Positions 55,924 through 64,000 of a DNA stretch of 64,000 nt are shown piece after piece (position 1 is the stretch's first letter; each line of letters opens with the position of its first letter). Source of the stretch: Novosphingobium taihuense (GTDB taxonomy: Bacteria > Pseudomonadota > Alphaproteobacteria > Sphingomonadales > Sphingomonadaceae); assembly GCF_007830315.1 (NCBI RefSeq), contig NZ_VLKJ01000003.1, positions 62,001 to 126,000 on the forward strand, in the 5' to 3' direction. A program made the translations under genes and the position numbers. The notes below the pieces were generated by a model that was not told the origin of the DNA, did no database searches, and saw only the letters and a program-made list of their open reading frames with translations.

Positions 55924-56056
55924 GGATTTTGGCTTTCACGATCTTGTCTGGCTTCGGCCTTGCACCGAGTCGCCTGAATGTTCGGTGACGCCCTGCACAG
56001 GGTTACACGCAAGCCACGAAAGTTTCTGCGAGACGTTCGGGGCGTGCGACGAACGG

Positions 56057-56833
56057 TTAGGCCCGAAGCTGCACCCAGATCGGCGCATGGTCGCTGGCCT
56101 TCTCGCGGCCGCGATATTCCTTGTCGACACCCGCCGCCGCCAGCCGGTCGGCCAGTTCGGGCGAAAGCAGGGCGTGGTCGATGCGGAAGCCATGGTCGCG
56201 CTGCCAGGCACCCGCCTGATAGTCCCAGAACGTCCACACCCCGCCTTGCGGATTTAAGGTGTCGATGGCGTCGGTCCAGCCATCGTTGAGAAGGCGGCGA
56301 TAGGCATCGCGCGATTCCGGCTGCATCAGCGCGTCGTCAGCCATCGCCTTGACCGAGAAAGTGTCCTTGTCCTCGGGGATCACGTTGTAGTCGCCGATCA
56401 CCACGGCGGGCACGTCCTCTGCCGTGATCTGGGCCATGCGCGTGCGCAGGCGCTCCATCCAGCGCAGCTTGTAGTCGAACTTCGGCCCCGGCTGCGGATT
56501 GCCGTTGGGCAAATAGATGCACACCACGCGGATGCCAAAGACATCGGCTTCGAGATAGCGCGAATGCTCGTCCTCTGGCTCGCCTGCCAGCCCGCGCTGG
56601 ACTTCCACCGGCGCCTGCCCATCAGCAAGGATCGCCACGCCATTGAAGCCCTTCTGACCGTGCCAGATCGCGTGATAGCCGATCTTCTCGAACTCGGCGG
56701 CGGGAAAGCCCTCGTCCTGCGTCTTGATCTCTTGCAGGCAAGCGACGGAAGGCCGCGTCTCTTCCAGCCATTCGAGCAGGCGGGGAAGGCGCGCCTTGAT
56801 CCCGTTGATGTTGAACGATGCTACCTTGATCAT
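56057..56833 (-). CDS. xthA: Exodeoxyribonuclease III (AP endonuclease)
   Basis: 258 residues. EEP-superfamily nuclease of base-excision repair. MIKVASFNINGIKARLPRLLEWL at the start, catalytic Glu in VACLQEIKTQDEGFPA, VVCIYLPNGNP, DYNVIPEDKDTFS and the final GFRIDHALLSPEL and ASDHAPIWVQLRA with the Asp-His pair. The ATG overlaps the erpA stop by four bases; a longer frame would run into erpA. Confidence 0.96.
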   Translation of the reverse strand: MIKVASFNINGIKARLPRLLEWLEETRPSVACLQEIKTQDEGFPAAEFEKIGYHAIWHGQKGFNGVAILADGQAPVEVQRGLAGEPEDEHSRYLEADVFGIRVVCIYLPNGNPQPGPKFDYKLRWMERLRTRMAQITAEDVPAVVIGDYNVIPEDKDTFSVKAMADDALMQPESRDAYRRLLNDGWTDAIDTLNPQGGVWTFWDYQAGAWQRDHGFRIDHALLSPELADRLAAAGVDKEYRGREKASDHAPIWVQLRA

Positions 56834-57162
56834 ATGGCGAAGCTGGCGCCGCAACCACATCCCGAGGCCGCCTGCGGGTTGCTCACCCGGAAGGCCGCGC
56901 CGCCCAGCGATTCGACATATTCGACCACGCTGCCTTCCAGCAGGCCGAGGCTGACTTCGTCGACCACCAGGCGCACGCCGTCAGTCTCGGCAATCAGGTC
57001 GCCTTCCTCGGGCGCGTCGGCCAGGCCGAACTTGTACTGGAAGCCCGAACAGCCGCCGCCTTCGACCGAAAGCCGCAGGATCGCGGGCTTGGACTGCTTG
57101 GCGGCAATCGCGGCAACGCGCGCGGCAGCGCTTGGGGCGAGGGTGACCTGTGTTTCGCTCAT
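56830..57162 (-). CDS. erpA: Iron-sulfur cluster insertion protein ErpA
   Basis: 110 residues, A-type carrier. Cysteines in GGGCSGFQYKFG near 38 and SGCGCGASF near 103 hold the cluster. N-terminus and the EGDLIAETDGVRLVVDE block are nearer ErpA than SufA. It is co-transcribed with xthA and complements the sufA product at 2550-2912. Confidence 0.93.
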   Translation of the reverse strand: MSETQVTLAPSAAARVAAIAAKQSKPAILRLSVEGGGCSGFQYKFGLADAPEEGDLIAETDGVRLVVDEVSLGLLEGSVVEYVESLGGAAFRVSNPQAASGCGCGASFAI

Positions 57163-57207
57163 GCCCTCAAGATAGGAGCGCGAAGCCGAAACCTCAACGT
57201 CCGATGA

Positions 57208-57501
57208 TCAGCGGTTCCGCTCATCTTCCAGCCGGTCTTCGATCGATTCATCATGACCGGTCCCGCTGGAAAGGAACACCAGCCCCATCAGCGCCGCCAT
57301 CAGCATGATCGTCAGCCAGACGCCCAGCGCCGAGGCGATGAACAGGTGGATCGAGACAAGGCCGATCTGCAGATAGAGAACATAGAGAACCACGCCGACA
57401 ACGGCAGTGCTGAACAGCGCCATCCAGCGCATGATCTGCCAATAGCGTGCCCAGGCAAAGCGTGCGTTTTCAGGATCATCGAGCGGGGAATATCCGGCCA
57501 T
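57208..57501 (-). CDS. Small inner membrane protein, two helices
   Basis: 97 residues. N-terminal soluble part MAGYSPLDDPENARFAWARYWQIMRW, then helices near 27-46 (WMALFSTAVVGVVLYVLYL) and 54-76 (IHLFIASALGVWLTIMLMAALMGLVF), and an acidic C-terminal tail. I recognise no family by name; the layout resembles small conserved sphingomonad membrane proteins. Divergent from the CBS gene, 45 bases after the erpA start on the other side. Confidence 0.78.
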   Translation of the reverse strand: MAGYSPLDDPENARFAWARYWQIMRWMALFSTAVVGVVLYVLYLQIGLVSIHLFIASALGVWLTIMLMAALMGLVFLSSGTGHDESIEDRLEDERNR

Positions 57502-57643
57502 GGCTAAGTCCTTTGGCGTTCAAAGATGGTGCGCGCAACGGCTTTGACAATGGCCGCCAAGATGGCATGATCGCTACGGGAGTTAAGGCGGCCCGAAAAG
57601 ACGCCCGAAGGCGCAAGTCGGCCGCATCACGAAGGAGGATGCC

Positions 57644-58072
57644 ATGACGATTGCGCAAGTCATTCAGGGACGCGGTGAAGTTTGGAGCGTGTCGGCCGAC
57701 GCGCAAGTCTCGGACGCGATCGACATGCTCGCCCACCACCGCATCGGCGCCCTGCCCGTCAGCGATGGTGACAGCGGCGTGGCTGGCATCTTTTCCGAAC
57801 GCGACATGATCCGCTGCCTGCACAAGCATGGCGAAGCCGCGCTGCACATGAAGGTGCGCGACATGATGACCGCACCGGTCGTCACCGTCACCCCGCAAAC
57901 CTCGGTGATGGAAGCCCTCGCACTCATGACCCAGCGCCGCTTCCGCCATCTCCCTGTTGTCGAAGGAAATCGCATGGTCGCCTTTGTCTCGATCGGGGAC
58001 CTGGTGAAGCACCGCCTCGACAAGATCGAGGCCGAGGCGGACGCGATGCGGGTCTATATCCAGCAGGCCTGA
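57644..58072 (+). CDS. CBS domain pair protein
   Basis: 142 residues made of two CBS motifs (VWSVSADAQVSDAIDMLAHHRIGALPV; VVTVTPQTSVMEALALMTQRRFRHLPV) and nothing else. Such modules bind adenine nucleotides and regulate partners. GGAGGATGCC precedes the ATG. The N-terminal TIAQVIQGRGEVWSV matches the common stand-alone bacterial CBS pair. No client is adjacent. Confidence 0.93.
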   Translation: MTIAQVIQGRGEVWSVSADAQVSDAIDMLAHHRIGALPVSDGDSGVAGIFSERDMIRCLHKHGEAALHMKVRDMMTAPVVTVTPQTSVMEALALMTQRRFRHLPVVEGNRMVAFVSIGDLVKHRLDKIEAEADAMRVYIQQA

Positions 58073-58185
58073 GCCCACTACGCAGCGCATTTCCAACTCT
58101 CGGGGGCAGAAGGGCAACTCCCCTGCAACTCTCCCCCAACTCCCCCTGACTCCGCGGCACTTTTGCCCTGCGAAACGGCATCTCG

Positions 58186-58201
58186 CATTTCACGTGAAAC
58201 A
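58186..58201. promoter_or_regulatory. parS-like site (ParB binding), possible
   Basis: CATTTCACGTGAAACA matches 14 of 16 bases of the bacterial chromosomal parS consensus TGTTTCACGTGAAACA, including the full TTTCACGTGAAA core. It lies between genes, 34 bases before the aminopeptidase P gene. No parA or parB gene is in the window. Confidence 0.6.
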
Positions 58202-58235
58202 CTCTAGGCTTCCCTCATAACTGGGGAAATCCAAC

Positions 58236-59564
58236 ATGCAGCTGACCCGCCGCTCGCTCCTCGCCGGAGCCGCCGTCACGACCGCCTCGCTCTCAATCTC
58301 GATCCGCGCGCAGGTCCTTCCGCCCGCAGGGTTCGCCACCCCGTCAGGCACCACACCCTTCCCACCCGAGGTCTATCGTGAACGCCGCGCGAAGCTGATG
58401 GCGACGCTCAAGGATGGCGTGGCGGTGATCCATGGCGCCGAGCGTGACCGGACGAGCGGCCCGGTAAGCCCGCCGTTCTATCAGTCAGGCGATTTCGCGT
58501 GGTTGACCGGGATCGTCGACGAACCCGGCGCGGTGCTGGTGCTGGCCCCGGCGGAGCGAACCTACCGCGAGTTCCTGCTGCTCCCCTCGCGCGATGTCGA
58601 GACCGAGCGGTGGGATGTCGAACGCCTGCCGCTGGGCTCGGTGATCGAGGCACGCACCGGAATACAGCGGGTGCGGCGCACTTCGGGGCTGGACGGCCTC
58701 GTCACCCAGCTCGCCGCGCGGAGCCGGACGCTGCATTTCATGGGGCCGATCACCAGCGCCTCGGCCCCGGTGCCGCCCGCGATGGACCTCTATGGCCGGG
58801 TGATGGCCCGCGTGCCCGGTTGCACCCTGAAGGACCAGAGCGCCCTTCTCCCCGCCCTGCGCACCGTCAAGGAGCCGCGCGAGCTGGAGCTGATGCGCAA
58901 GGCGCTCTCCGCAACACAGATCGGGCACCTCGCCGCGATGAAGGCGGTGCGCCCCGGCATGACCGAACGCCAGTTGACCGCCGTCCTCGAAGACGGATTC
59001 CGGCAGGGCGGGGGCGAGGGGCTGTCGTATGATTCCATAGTCGCGACCGGCCGCAACGCCGCCTCGCTGCACTATGCCCACGGCAACGCGGTGATCGGCG
59101 CGCAGGATCTGGTGCTGATCGACGCGGCTGCCTCAGTCGGCACTTATGCCTGCGACATCACGCGCACCTTCCCCGCATCGGGCAGGTTCACCGCGCAGCA
59201 GCGGGCGGACTACGAACTGGTCATGGCGGCGCAGGATGCTGCGGCCAAGCTCTTGAAACCCGGCGTGATTCACGAGGACATGACCGAGGCGGCCAGCGCC
59301 GTGTTCCGCAAGGCAGGGCGGATCGACGAGTTCACCCATGGCCTCGGGCACTTCGTCGGCCTCGATGTCCACGACGCAGGCGATTATGCCAGGCCGATCC
59401 CGGCGGGCGCGGTGATCACCATCGAACCGGGGCTCTACAACCAGCAGATGAACCAGGGCATCCGCATCGAGGATCTTTACCTCGTTACCCCCACCGGCTG
59501 CGAACGCCTGAGCATTGGCATCCCGCGCACCGTGGCCGACATCGAGGCCTTCATGGCGCGGTAA
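58236..59564 (+). CDS. pepP: Xaa-Pro aminopeptidase (M24B), exported
   Basis: 442 residues. N-terminus MQLTRRSLLAGAAVTTASLSI carries TRRSLL, a Tat-like motif. AMP_N domain (VYRERRAKLMATLKDGVAVIHGAER) followed by the pita-bread peptidase fold. Metal ligands visible: Asp in LIDAAASVGTYACDI (two Asp), His in HGLGHFVGLDVHDAG, Glu in TIEPGLY and Glu in GIRIEDLYLVT. Cleaves residues preceding proline, likely in the periplasm. Confidence 0.94.
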   Translation: MQLTRRSLLAGAAVTTASLSISIRAQVLPPAGFATPSGTTPFPPEVYRERRAKLMATLKDGVAVIHGAERDRTSGPVSPPFYQSGDFAWLTGIVDEPGAVLVLAPAERTYREFLLLPSRDVETERWDVERLPLGSVIEARTGIQRVRRTSGLDGLVTQLAARSRTLHFMGPITSASAPVPPAMDLYGRVMARVPGCTLKDQSALLPALRTVKEPRELELMRKALSATQIGHLAAMKAVRPGMTERQLTAVLEDGFRQGGGEGLSYDSIVATGRNAASLHYAHGNAVIGAQDLVLIDAAASVGTYACDITRTFPASGRFTAQQRADYELVMAAQDAAAKLLKPGVIHEDMTEAASAVFRKAGRIDEFTHGLGHFVGLDVHDAGDYARPIPAGAVITIEPGLYNQQMNQGIRIEDLYLVTPTGCERLSIGIPRTVADIEAFMAR

Positions 59565-59666
59565 TGCCACCGACCCGGCGCAAAAATCGGACAATCCCAT
59601 GTCCGATTCCGCTTGCGCCGCCTGCCCCGCTTGCCATGATCTGCGGCCAATAGGGGAGTTCCTGGG

Positions 59667-60281
59667 ATGGGTGGGCTGCTGGCCCCCGAGAATCTGCCGT
59701 TCGCCGTCGCGCTGGCCCTGCTGGCGCTGCTGGTTATTGTGCAAGTTACGGGAATATCGGATTTTCTGGGCGATGCCGACGGGCATGACGCAGACCTTGA
59801 CGCAGGATCTGCGCTAGCCAGCGTAACCGGTTTGGGCGCGCTGCCCTTCGTGGTGTGGCTGTCCTTCTTCCTCGCGACATTCGGGCTCGTCGGCCTGTCG
59901 ATGCAGGAACTGGTGACTTCGTTCTTCGGAGCGCCATTCGGTCCCGGCGCGGCCACGGCAATGGGGCTGCTTGCGGCATGGCCGGTCAACACCGTCATCA
60001 CCCGTCTGGTCGGGCGCATCTGGCCGCATGACGAGACGACCGCCGTGCCGGTCGACGCGCTGCTCGGGCGCAAGGGCACGATCCAGATCGGCCGCGCTAC
60101 CCGTGGCAGCGCAGCGCGGGCGCAAGTGCGCGACGTGCATGGGCAGGTTCACCTCGTGATGGTCGAACCGCATGAGGACAGCGCCGTTCTGGGCGAGGGC
60201 TGCGAGGTCCTGCTCGTCCGCCGCGACGGCGAGACCTTCTACGCCGTGCCGATGGACGGCCCGCTGCGCCTTGCCGACTGA
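59667..60281 (+). CDS. yqiJ: YqiJ-like membrane/OB-fold (NfeD-related) protein
   Basis: 204 residues. Three hydrophobic helices (LPFAVALALLALLVIVQVTG, LPFVVWLSFFLATFGLVGLSM, GAATAMGLLAAWPVNTVI) and a C-terminal beta-barrel OB domain (GRKGTIQIGRATRGSAARAQVRDVHGQVHLVMV). The YqiJ family (DUF1449) pairs with the flotillin YqiK, which follows after 36 bases. The pair is thought to act in membrane microdomain organisation. Confidence 0.87.
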   Translation: MGGLLAPENLPFAVALALLALLVIVQVTGISDFLGDADGHDADLDAGSALASVTGLGALPFVVWLSFFLATFGLVGLSMQELVTSFFGAPFGPGAATAMGLLAAWPVNTVITRLVGRIWPHDETTAVPVDALLGRKGTIQIGRATRGSAARAQVRDVHGQVHLVMVEPHEDSAVLGEGCEVLLVRRDGETFYAVPMDGPLRLAD

Positions 60282-60317
60282 TTTCCTTGCAAAGTTTCTT
60301 CCTCTTCGGAGACTGAC

Positions 60318-61982
60318 ATGAACCAGCTTGTTCCCATCGCCATCTATGCAGGCACCGGCCTTGCGCTCCTGCTGGTGATCGCCTTCACGCTGACCCGGCT
60401 CTACCGCCGCGCGACCAAGGAAGTGGGCTTCGTGCGAACCGGCTTCGGCGGGGAGAAAGTGGTGATCAACGGCGGCGCGCTGGTGCTGCCGGTGCTGCAC
60501 GAGACGATGCCTGTGAACATGAACACCGTGCGCCTTGCCGTGGAGCGGAAGAATACCGACGCGCTTATCACGCTCGACCGGTTGCGCATCGACGTGAAGG
60601 CCGAGTTCTACGTGCGCGTGCGCCCTGATGCCGGGGCCATCGCCATGGCCGCACAGACGCTGGGCATGCGCACGATGCAGCCCGAGGCGCTGAAGGATCT
60701 GGTCGAAGGCAAGTTCGTCGACGCGCTGCGCTCTGTTGCGGCGGGCATGACGATGAACCAGTTGCACGAACAGCGCGCTGACTTCGTGCAGAAGGTGCAG
60801 CAGGTATCCTCGAACGATCTGGCCATGAACGGGCTGGAGCTGGAATCGGTCTCGCTGACCGGGCTGGACCAGACCAGCATCGAGCACTTCAACGCCAACA
60901 ACGCCTTTGACGCCGAGGGCCTGACCAAGCTGACCGAGCAGATCGAGCTGCGCAAGAAGGCGCGCAACGACATCGAGCAGGACACGCGCGTGCAGATCGA
61001 GATGAAGAATCTCGAGGCCGAGCAGCAATCCTTGAAGATCAAGCGCGACAACGAGTTTGCCCGGCTTGAACAGGAGCGCGAGATCGAGATGCGCCGCGCC
61101 GAGCAGGCGGCCGAAGTGGCGCGTGAACAATCGCTGCGCAGTCAGGAAGCCGAAGCGGCAAAAATCGAAGCGAAGAAGCTGGTCGACAGCCAGCAGATCG
61201 AGGCCGACCGTGCGGTGCAGCAGGCCCGCATTGCGCAGCAACAGGCGATCGAGATTGCCCGGCAGGAGCAGCAGATCGCGATCCAGAACAAGAGCCGTGA
61301 GGAAAGCCAGGCCAAGGCCGAAGCCGATGAGGCGCGTGCCAAGGCGGTGGCCGCCGAGGAACAGGTCGTCACCTCGCGCGAGACCGAAGTGGCCGAACGC
61401 GGCAAGCGCATCGAACTGATCGAAGCGGCCAAGGCGGCAGAACGCGACGCAATCCGGGTGAAGGTGGAAGCCGAAGCCGAGAAGGCCGCCGCTGCCAACC
61501 GCGCCGAGGCTGCCCGTCTGGAAGCAGAGGGTGAGGCCGAGGCCGAAAAGCTGCGCGCCGAAGCCGCGCGCGTGCGCTTCGAAGTGGAGGCGGCGGGCCA
61601 GCGCGCGATCAATGAGGCAGCGAACCTGCTCTCATCCGACCAGATCTCGCTGCAGACCAAGATGGCGCTGCTTAAGGTCCTGCCCGAACTGGTGCGCGAA
61701 TCCGCAAAGCCGCTGGAAGCGATCGATTCGATCAAGATCGTGCAGGTCGATGGGCTGACGCGCTCGTCAGGCGGCGCAGGGGAGGGCGGGTCTCCCGCCA
61801 ATGGCAACCTTGCCAGCGATGCGCTGACGGCCGCGCTGAGCTATCGCGCGCAGGCCCCGATCATCGATGGCCTGATGAAGGAACTGGGGCTGGATGGCAG
61901 ATCGCTGGAGGGGCTGGTGAAGGCGGCACCGGTCGTGGCTGCGGCTCCCGCCGAAGCGACATCTGATGAGCCGGAACTCTGA
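60318..61982 (+). CDS. yqiK: Flotillin family protein (YqiK-like)
   Basis: 554 residues. One N-terminal membrane helix (LVPIAIYAGTGLALLLVIAFTLTRLY), SPFH/PHB domain to about residue 230 with GFGGEKVVINGGALVLPVLHE, then a long charged Glu/Ala/Arg coiled coil from about 205 to 430 (IEMKNLEAEQQSLKIK, AKAEADEARAKAVAAEEQ) and a flexible Gly/Ala-rich end. Forms large oligomers that cluster membrane proteins. The leader has GGAG before the ATG. Confidence 0.93.
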   Translation: MNQLVPIAIYAGTGLALLLVIAFTLTRLYRRATKEVGFVRTGFGGEKVVINGGALVLPVLHETMPVNMNTVRLAVERKNTDALITLDRLRIDVKAEFYVRVRPDAGAIAMAAQTLGMRTMQPEALKDLVEGKFVDALRSVAAGMTMNQLHEQRADFVQKVQQVSSNDLAMNGLELESVSLTGLDQTSIEHFNANNAFDAEGLTKLTEQIELRKKARNDIEQDTRVQIEMKNLEAEQQSLKIKRDNEFARLEQEREIEMRRAEQAAEVAREQSLRSQEAEAAKIEAKKLVDSQQIEADRAVQQARIAQQQAIEIARQEQQIAIQNKSREESQAKAEADEARAKAVAAEEQVVTSRETEVAERGKRIELIEAAKAAERDAIRVKVEAEAEKAAAANRAEAARLEAEGEAEAEKLRAEAARVRFEVEAAGQRAINEAANLLSSDQISLQTKMALLKVLPELVRESAKPLEAIDSIKIVQVDGLTRSSGGAGEGGSPANGNLASDALTAALSYRAQAPIIDGLMKELGLDGRSLEGLVKAAPVVAAAPAEATSDEPEL

Positions 61983-62043
61983 CAATCCTGCCTGATTTCC
62001 GAAGGACAATCGGGGAGTGGGCACGGTGCCTTAGCTGAGGGTG

Positions 62044-62122
62044 GAGGGGTTAGGATATCTACCCCTCCGTCAGTCCTTCGGACTGCCACCTCCCCATTTG
62101 CACTTCGTGAAAATGGGGAGGA
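62044..62122. repeat. Cluster of three palindromic hairpins (REP-like element)
   Basis: Stem 1: GGAGGGGT (62044-62051) with ACCCCTCC (62062-62069). Stem 2: CAGTCC-TTC-GGACTG (62072-62086). Stem 3: CCTCCCCATTT (62090-62100) with AAATGGGGAGG (62112-62122), inner CAC/GTG. It lies between convergent genes and shares GGAGGGGTTAGG with the repeat at 34137. No transposase is near. Confidence 0.75.
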
Positions 62123-62131
62123 TCCCAGGGA

Positions 62132-63127
62132 TCACCCCAGCCGCTTGGCGACGAGATCCTGCAGGTTGGCTTCGGGACGCGCGCCGTAGTGTGAGATCAC
62201 TTCGGCGGCGCAGATGGCGCCGAGCGTCAGGCTGGTCGCCAGCGGCTTGTTCCGGACGTAGCCGTAGAGGAAGCCTGCGGCGAAAAGATCGCCTGCGCCG
62301 GTGGTGTCGATGACCTTGGCGATCGGTTCGGCTGGCACATGGGCGTGTTCGCCGTTGCTGATGGCGTGGGCGCCGTTCTCGCTGCGGGTGACAACGACCG
62401 TAGGCACCTTGGCGGCGAGCTGTTCGAGGCCCGCGTGGAAGTCCTCGATGCCGGTCAGCGCGGCGAGTTCGTGTTCGTTGGCGAAGAGGATGTCGATCTC
62501 TCCCGCTTCGATCAGCTCACGGAAATCATCGCCGTGGCGCGAGATGACGAAAGCGTCGGACAAGGTGAAGGCAACCTTGCGACCGGCGTTGCGCGCGGCG
62601 GTGATGGCGCGGCGCATGGCCTTGCGCGGCTCTTCCGGGTCCCACAGGTAGCCTTCGAGATAGAGCACGCTGGCCGACGCGATCTGGGCTTCGTCCAGCG
62701 CTTCGGCAGGCAGGAACTGCGAAGCGCCAAGGAACGTGTTCATCGTGCGCTGGCCATCGGGCGTGACGAAAATCAGGCAGCGCGCCGTCGGCGGCTCGTC
62801 AGCACGCGACGGCGTTTCGAAGGCGATGCCGCCTGCGCGGATATCGTGCGCGAAGACTTCGCCGAGCTGGTCGTCAGCCACCTGGCCGATGAAGCCGCAC
62901 TTTGCACCGAGCGCGGCAAGACCAGCAAGCGTGTTGGCCGCCGAACCGCCCGAGATTTCGCGCGCGGGGCCCATGGCGTCGTAGAGTTCCTTGGCGCGGG
63001 CGGTGTCGACCAGGGTCATGCCGCCCTTGGCGAGGCCGAGCCGTTCGATGTCCGCATCATCGCAAGGGGCCATCACATCGACTATGGCGTTGCCGATGGC
63101 GATGACGTCGTAAAGCGGGTCGGACAT
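62132..63127 (-). CDS. PfkB family sugar/nucleoside kinase (adenosine kinase-like)
   Basis: 331 residues. Ribokinase-fold kinase. GNAIVDVMAPCDDADIERLGLAKGGMTLVD at the N-terminus; SGGSAANTLAGLAALGAKCGFIGQV, and anion-hole/catalytic DTTGAGDLFAAGFLYGYV near 275 with the catalytic Asp in GAGD. Rhizobial and sphingomonad members are often annotated as adenosine kinase, but a sugar substrate is not excluded. Standalone gene facing yqiK. Confidence 0.9.
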   Translation of the reverse strand: MSDPLYDVIAIGNAIVDVMAPCDDADIERLGLAKGGMTLVDTARAKELYDAMGPAREISGGSAANTLAGLAALGAKCGFIGQVADDQLGEVFAHDIRAGGIAFETPSRADEPPTARCLIFVTPDGQRTMNTFLGASQFLPAEALDEAQIASASVLYLEGYLWDPEEPRKAMRRAITAARNAGRKVAFTLSDAFVISRHGDDFRELIEAGEIDILFANEHELAALTGIEDFHAGLEQLAAKVPTVVVTRSENGAHAISNGEHAHVPAEPIAKVIDTTGAGDLFAAGFLYGYVRNKPLATSLTLGAICAAEVISHYGARPEANLQDLVAKRLG

Positions 63128-63279
63128 TCAGGAAGGCTCCGTGATTTCGGGAATGCCCGGTGGCCTAGCCGCTCGCCTGCGTTGCAGCAAGCGCCCGAAC
63201 GCGCCGGTTTGAACGTGGACTGCGCCAGTCCGTCGGAGCCACGGTTGACGATACCGCAAGGGCGGGGCATCCCCGCGCG

Positions 63280-63711
63280 GTGACGTTTCGTGCTGCTGCC
63301 ATTCTGCTTCTTGCCCTCCTGCTCGCTTCGTGCGGTGGGGGAGGGGCGCCTTCGGGCGGCAAGACCTCCGTCGTTCGTTCCGCGCCCGCAGCACCGGTGC
63401 GCACTACCGTTCCGCGCCCTGCGCCGGTGGGCAAGCCAACGGCGCAAGTGCAGATGATCCCGGGGCTGGAAGGCGTGATCGGGTCTGACGCGCTGCAGCT
63501 GGGCCGAGCTTTCGGCACGCCGCGTCTCGACGTGATCGAGGACGATGCGCGCAAGATGCAGTGGAGCGGCACCGCCTGCATTCTCGACGTCTATCTCTAC
63601 CCGCCTGCCAATGGCGGCAAGCCGACCGCGACCTATGTCGATGCGCGGCGCGGTGACGGGCGGGACGTGGATCGCGCGGCCTGCGTGGCAGCGCTCAGGA
63701 AGGCTCCGTAA
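63280..63711 (+). CDS. Small predicted lipoprotein
   Basis: 143 residues from GTG 63280. Leader MTFRAAAILLLALLLASCGGGG has a lipobox LLASC. The mature part starts with a Gly/Pro/Ala-rich stretch, then LQLGRAFGTPRLDVIEDDARKMQWSGTACILDVYLYPPANG, a compact domain that looks like the SmpA/OmlA (BamE-like) or Inh-type fold only in outline. Two Cys (TACIL, AACVA). Function unknown. Its 3' end overlaps the convergent Rrf2 gene by 17 bases. Confidence 0.82.
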   Translation: MTFRAAAILLLALLLASCGGGGAPSGGKTSVVRSAPAAPVRTTVPRPAPVGKPTAQVQMIPGLEGVIGSDALQLGRAFGTPRLDVIEDDARKMQWSGTACILDVYLYPPANGGKPTATYVDARRGDGRDVDRAACVAALRKAP

Positions 63712-64000
63712 CGGCGCAGGTGGGGGCTGGGGGGATCGCCGCCCACGGTGCGAACGCGGCGACGCCTTCGCGTGAAACATCGGCCAGCGTGTAGCGATCG
63801 AGCACCGCAAGGAAGGCTTCGAGCGCTTCGGCCAGCACGCTGCTCAGCGCGCAATCCTCGCGCAGCGCACAAGTGGCGCAATCGGCAAGGCGCAGGCCAC
63901 GCTCCAGCTTGCGCACCACGTCTCCCACGGTGATCTGGTGGGCTGGCAGAGCGAGCGCGATGCCGCCGCTGCGACCGCGCTGCGACATGGCAAATCCTGC
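63695..64000 (-). CDS. Rrf2 family regulator, NsrR-like, 5' end beyond window
   Basis: At least 101 codons of the C-terminal part; the frame stays open to the window edge. The wing AGFAMSQRGRSGGIALALP and ITVGDVVRKLE match NsrR-type Rrf2 proteins. The cysteine cluster CATCALREDC near the middle is suited to an Fe-S cluster that senses nitric oxide. LAEALEAFLAVLDRYTLADV follows, as in the family. The N-terminal helix-turn-helix is missing because of the window edge. It converges on, and overlaps, the lipoprotein gene. Confidence 0.85.
   Translation of the reverse strand, partial: AGFAMSQRGRSGGIALALPAHQITVGDVVRKLERGLRLADCATCALREDCALSSVLAEALEAFLAVLDRYTLADVSREGVAAFAPWAAIPPAPTCAVTEPS

Noticed and set aside
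63764..63779. Second parS-like half site near CGCGTGAAACAT
   Set aside because: Only 12 of 16 positions match, the left arm is broken and it lies inside a coding region.
1..64000. CRISPR arrays, insertion sequences, prophage or integrase genes, attachment sites, replication origin
   Set aside because: No regular direct repeats, transposase, integrase or phage proteins were seen; the single tRNA gene is not followed by an integrase. The parS-like site alone does not show an origin.

Overview
The window is GC-rich, almost fully coding, and looks like chromosome of an alphaproteobacterium of the order Sphingomonadales, most like Novosphingobium or a close relative. The grounds are gene content and style: a suf operon led by an Rrf2 regulator, a short PopZ-like protein, two large TonB-dependent receptors, DUF2093, NnrU and class I fumarase genes, and TTG/GTG starts. 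This assignment is inferred from protein families; no database was searched. There is no rRNA operon, phage, transposase or CRISPR array.

Layout. 1-2549: 3' part of thrS, then a TauE/SafE permease. 2550-9419 (minus strand): an Rrf2-sufB-orf-DUF559-sufC-sufD-sufS-sufT-sufA operon for Fe-S assembly with its own promoter and operator-like repeats, followed upstream by a candidate small RNA with promoter and terminator. 9595-14357: pyrD, gamma-glutamyltransferase and an acyl-CoA ligase. 14362-18632 (minus): a LytTR regulator/sensor kinase pair and fumarase. 18818-24481: a degenerate PCMT-like protein, a TolC-type outer membrane protein, a PopZ-like pole organiser, an S9 peptidase, a [2Fe-2S] protein and a hemerythrin-like protein.

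24484-34097 is the most accessory-looking part: an FCD-type GntR regulator and a TonB receptor on the minus strand, divergent from an HMG-CoA-lyase-family gene, hyuA, hyuB and a CaiB-type CoA-transferase. Two palindromes, one of them TTGTATACAA, sit exactly on a plausible promoter between the two arms, so the set reads as one repressor-controlled uptake and degradation regulon with an unknown substrate.

34208-41580: purD and xseA with overlapping start codons, DUF2093, an M23 peptidase with a Tat-like signal and a 1000-residue TonB receptor with a textbook terminator. 41846-47845: a GT-C-type membrane protein, GtrA and an FAD oxidoreductase (surface glycan or lipid glycosylation is likely), a tandem PilZ protein, tRNA-Leu(UAA), ihfB and a small GntR regulator. 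48063-57501: POT peptide transporter, NnrU family protein, dxs, an MHS-type transporter, a Zur-like Fur protein with a natural His6 stretch, msrA, exonuclease III and erpA. 57644-64000: CBS-domain protein, a parS-like site, aminopeptidase P, a YqiJ/YqiK (flotillin) pair, a palindromic repeat cluster, a PfkB kinase, a small lipoprotein and the 3' part of a second Rrf2 regulator.

Two A-type Fe-S carriers (sufA, erpA), two Rrf2 proteins with cysteine clusters and several Fe-S clients (fumarase, the [2Fe-2S] protein) give the window a recurring Fe-S theme. Start sites were moved from the longest frame wherever a ribosome binding site, a stop/start overlap or the family N-terminus argued for it.
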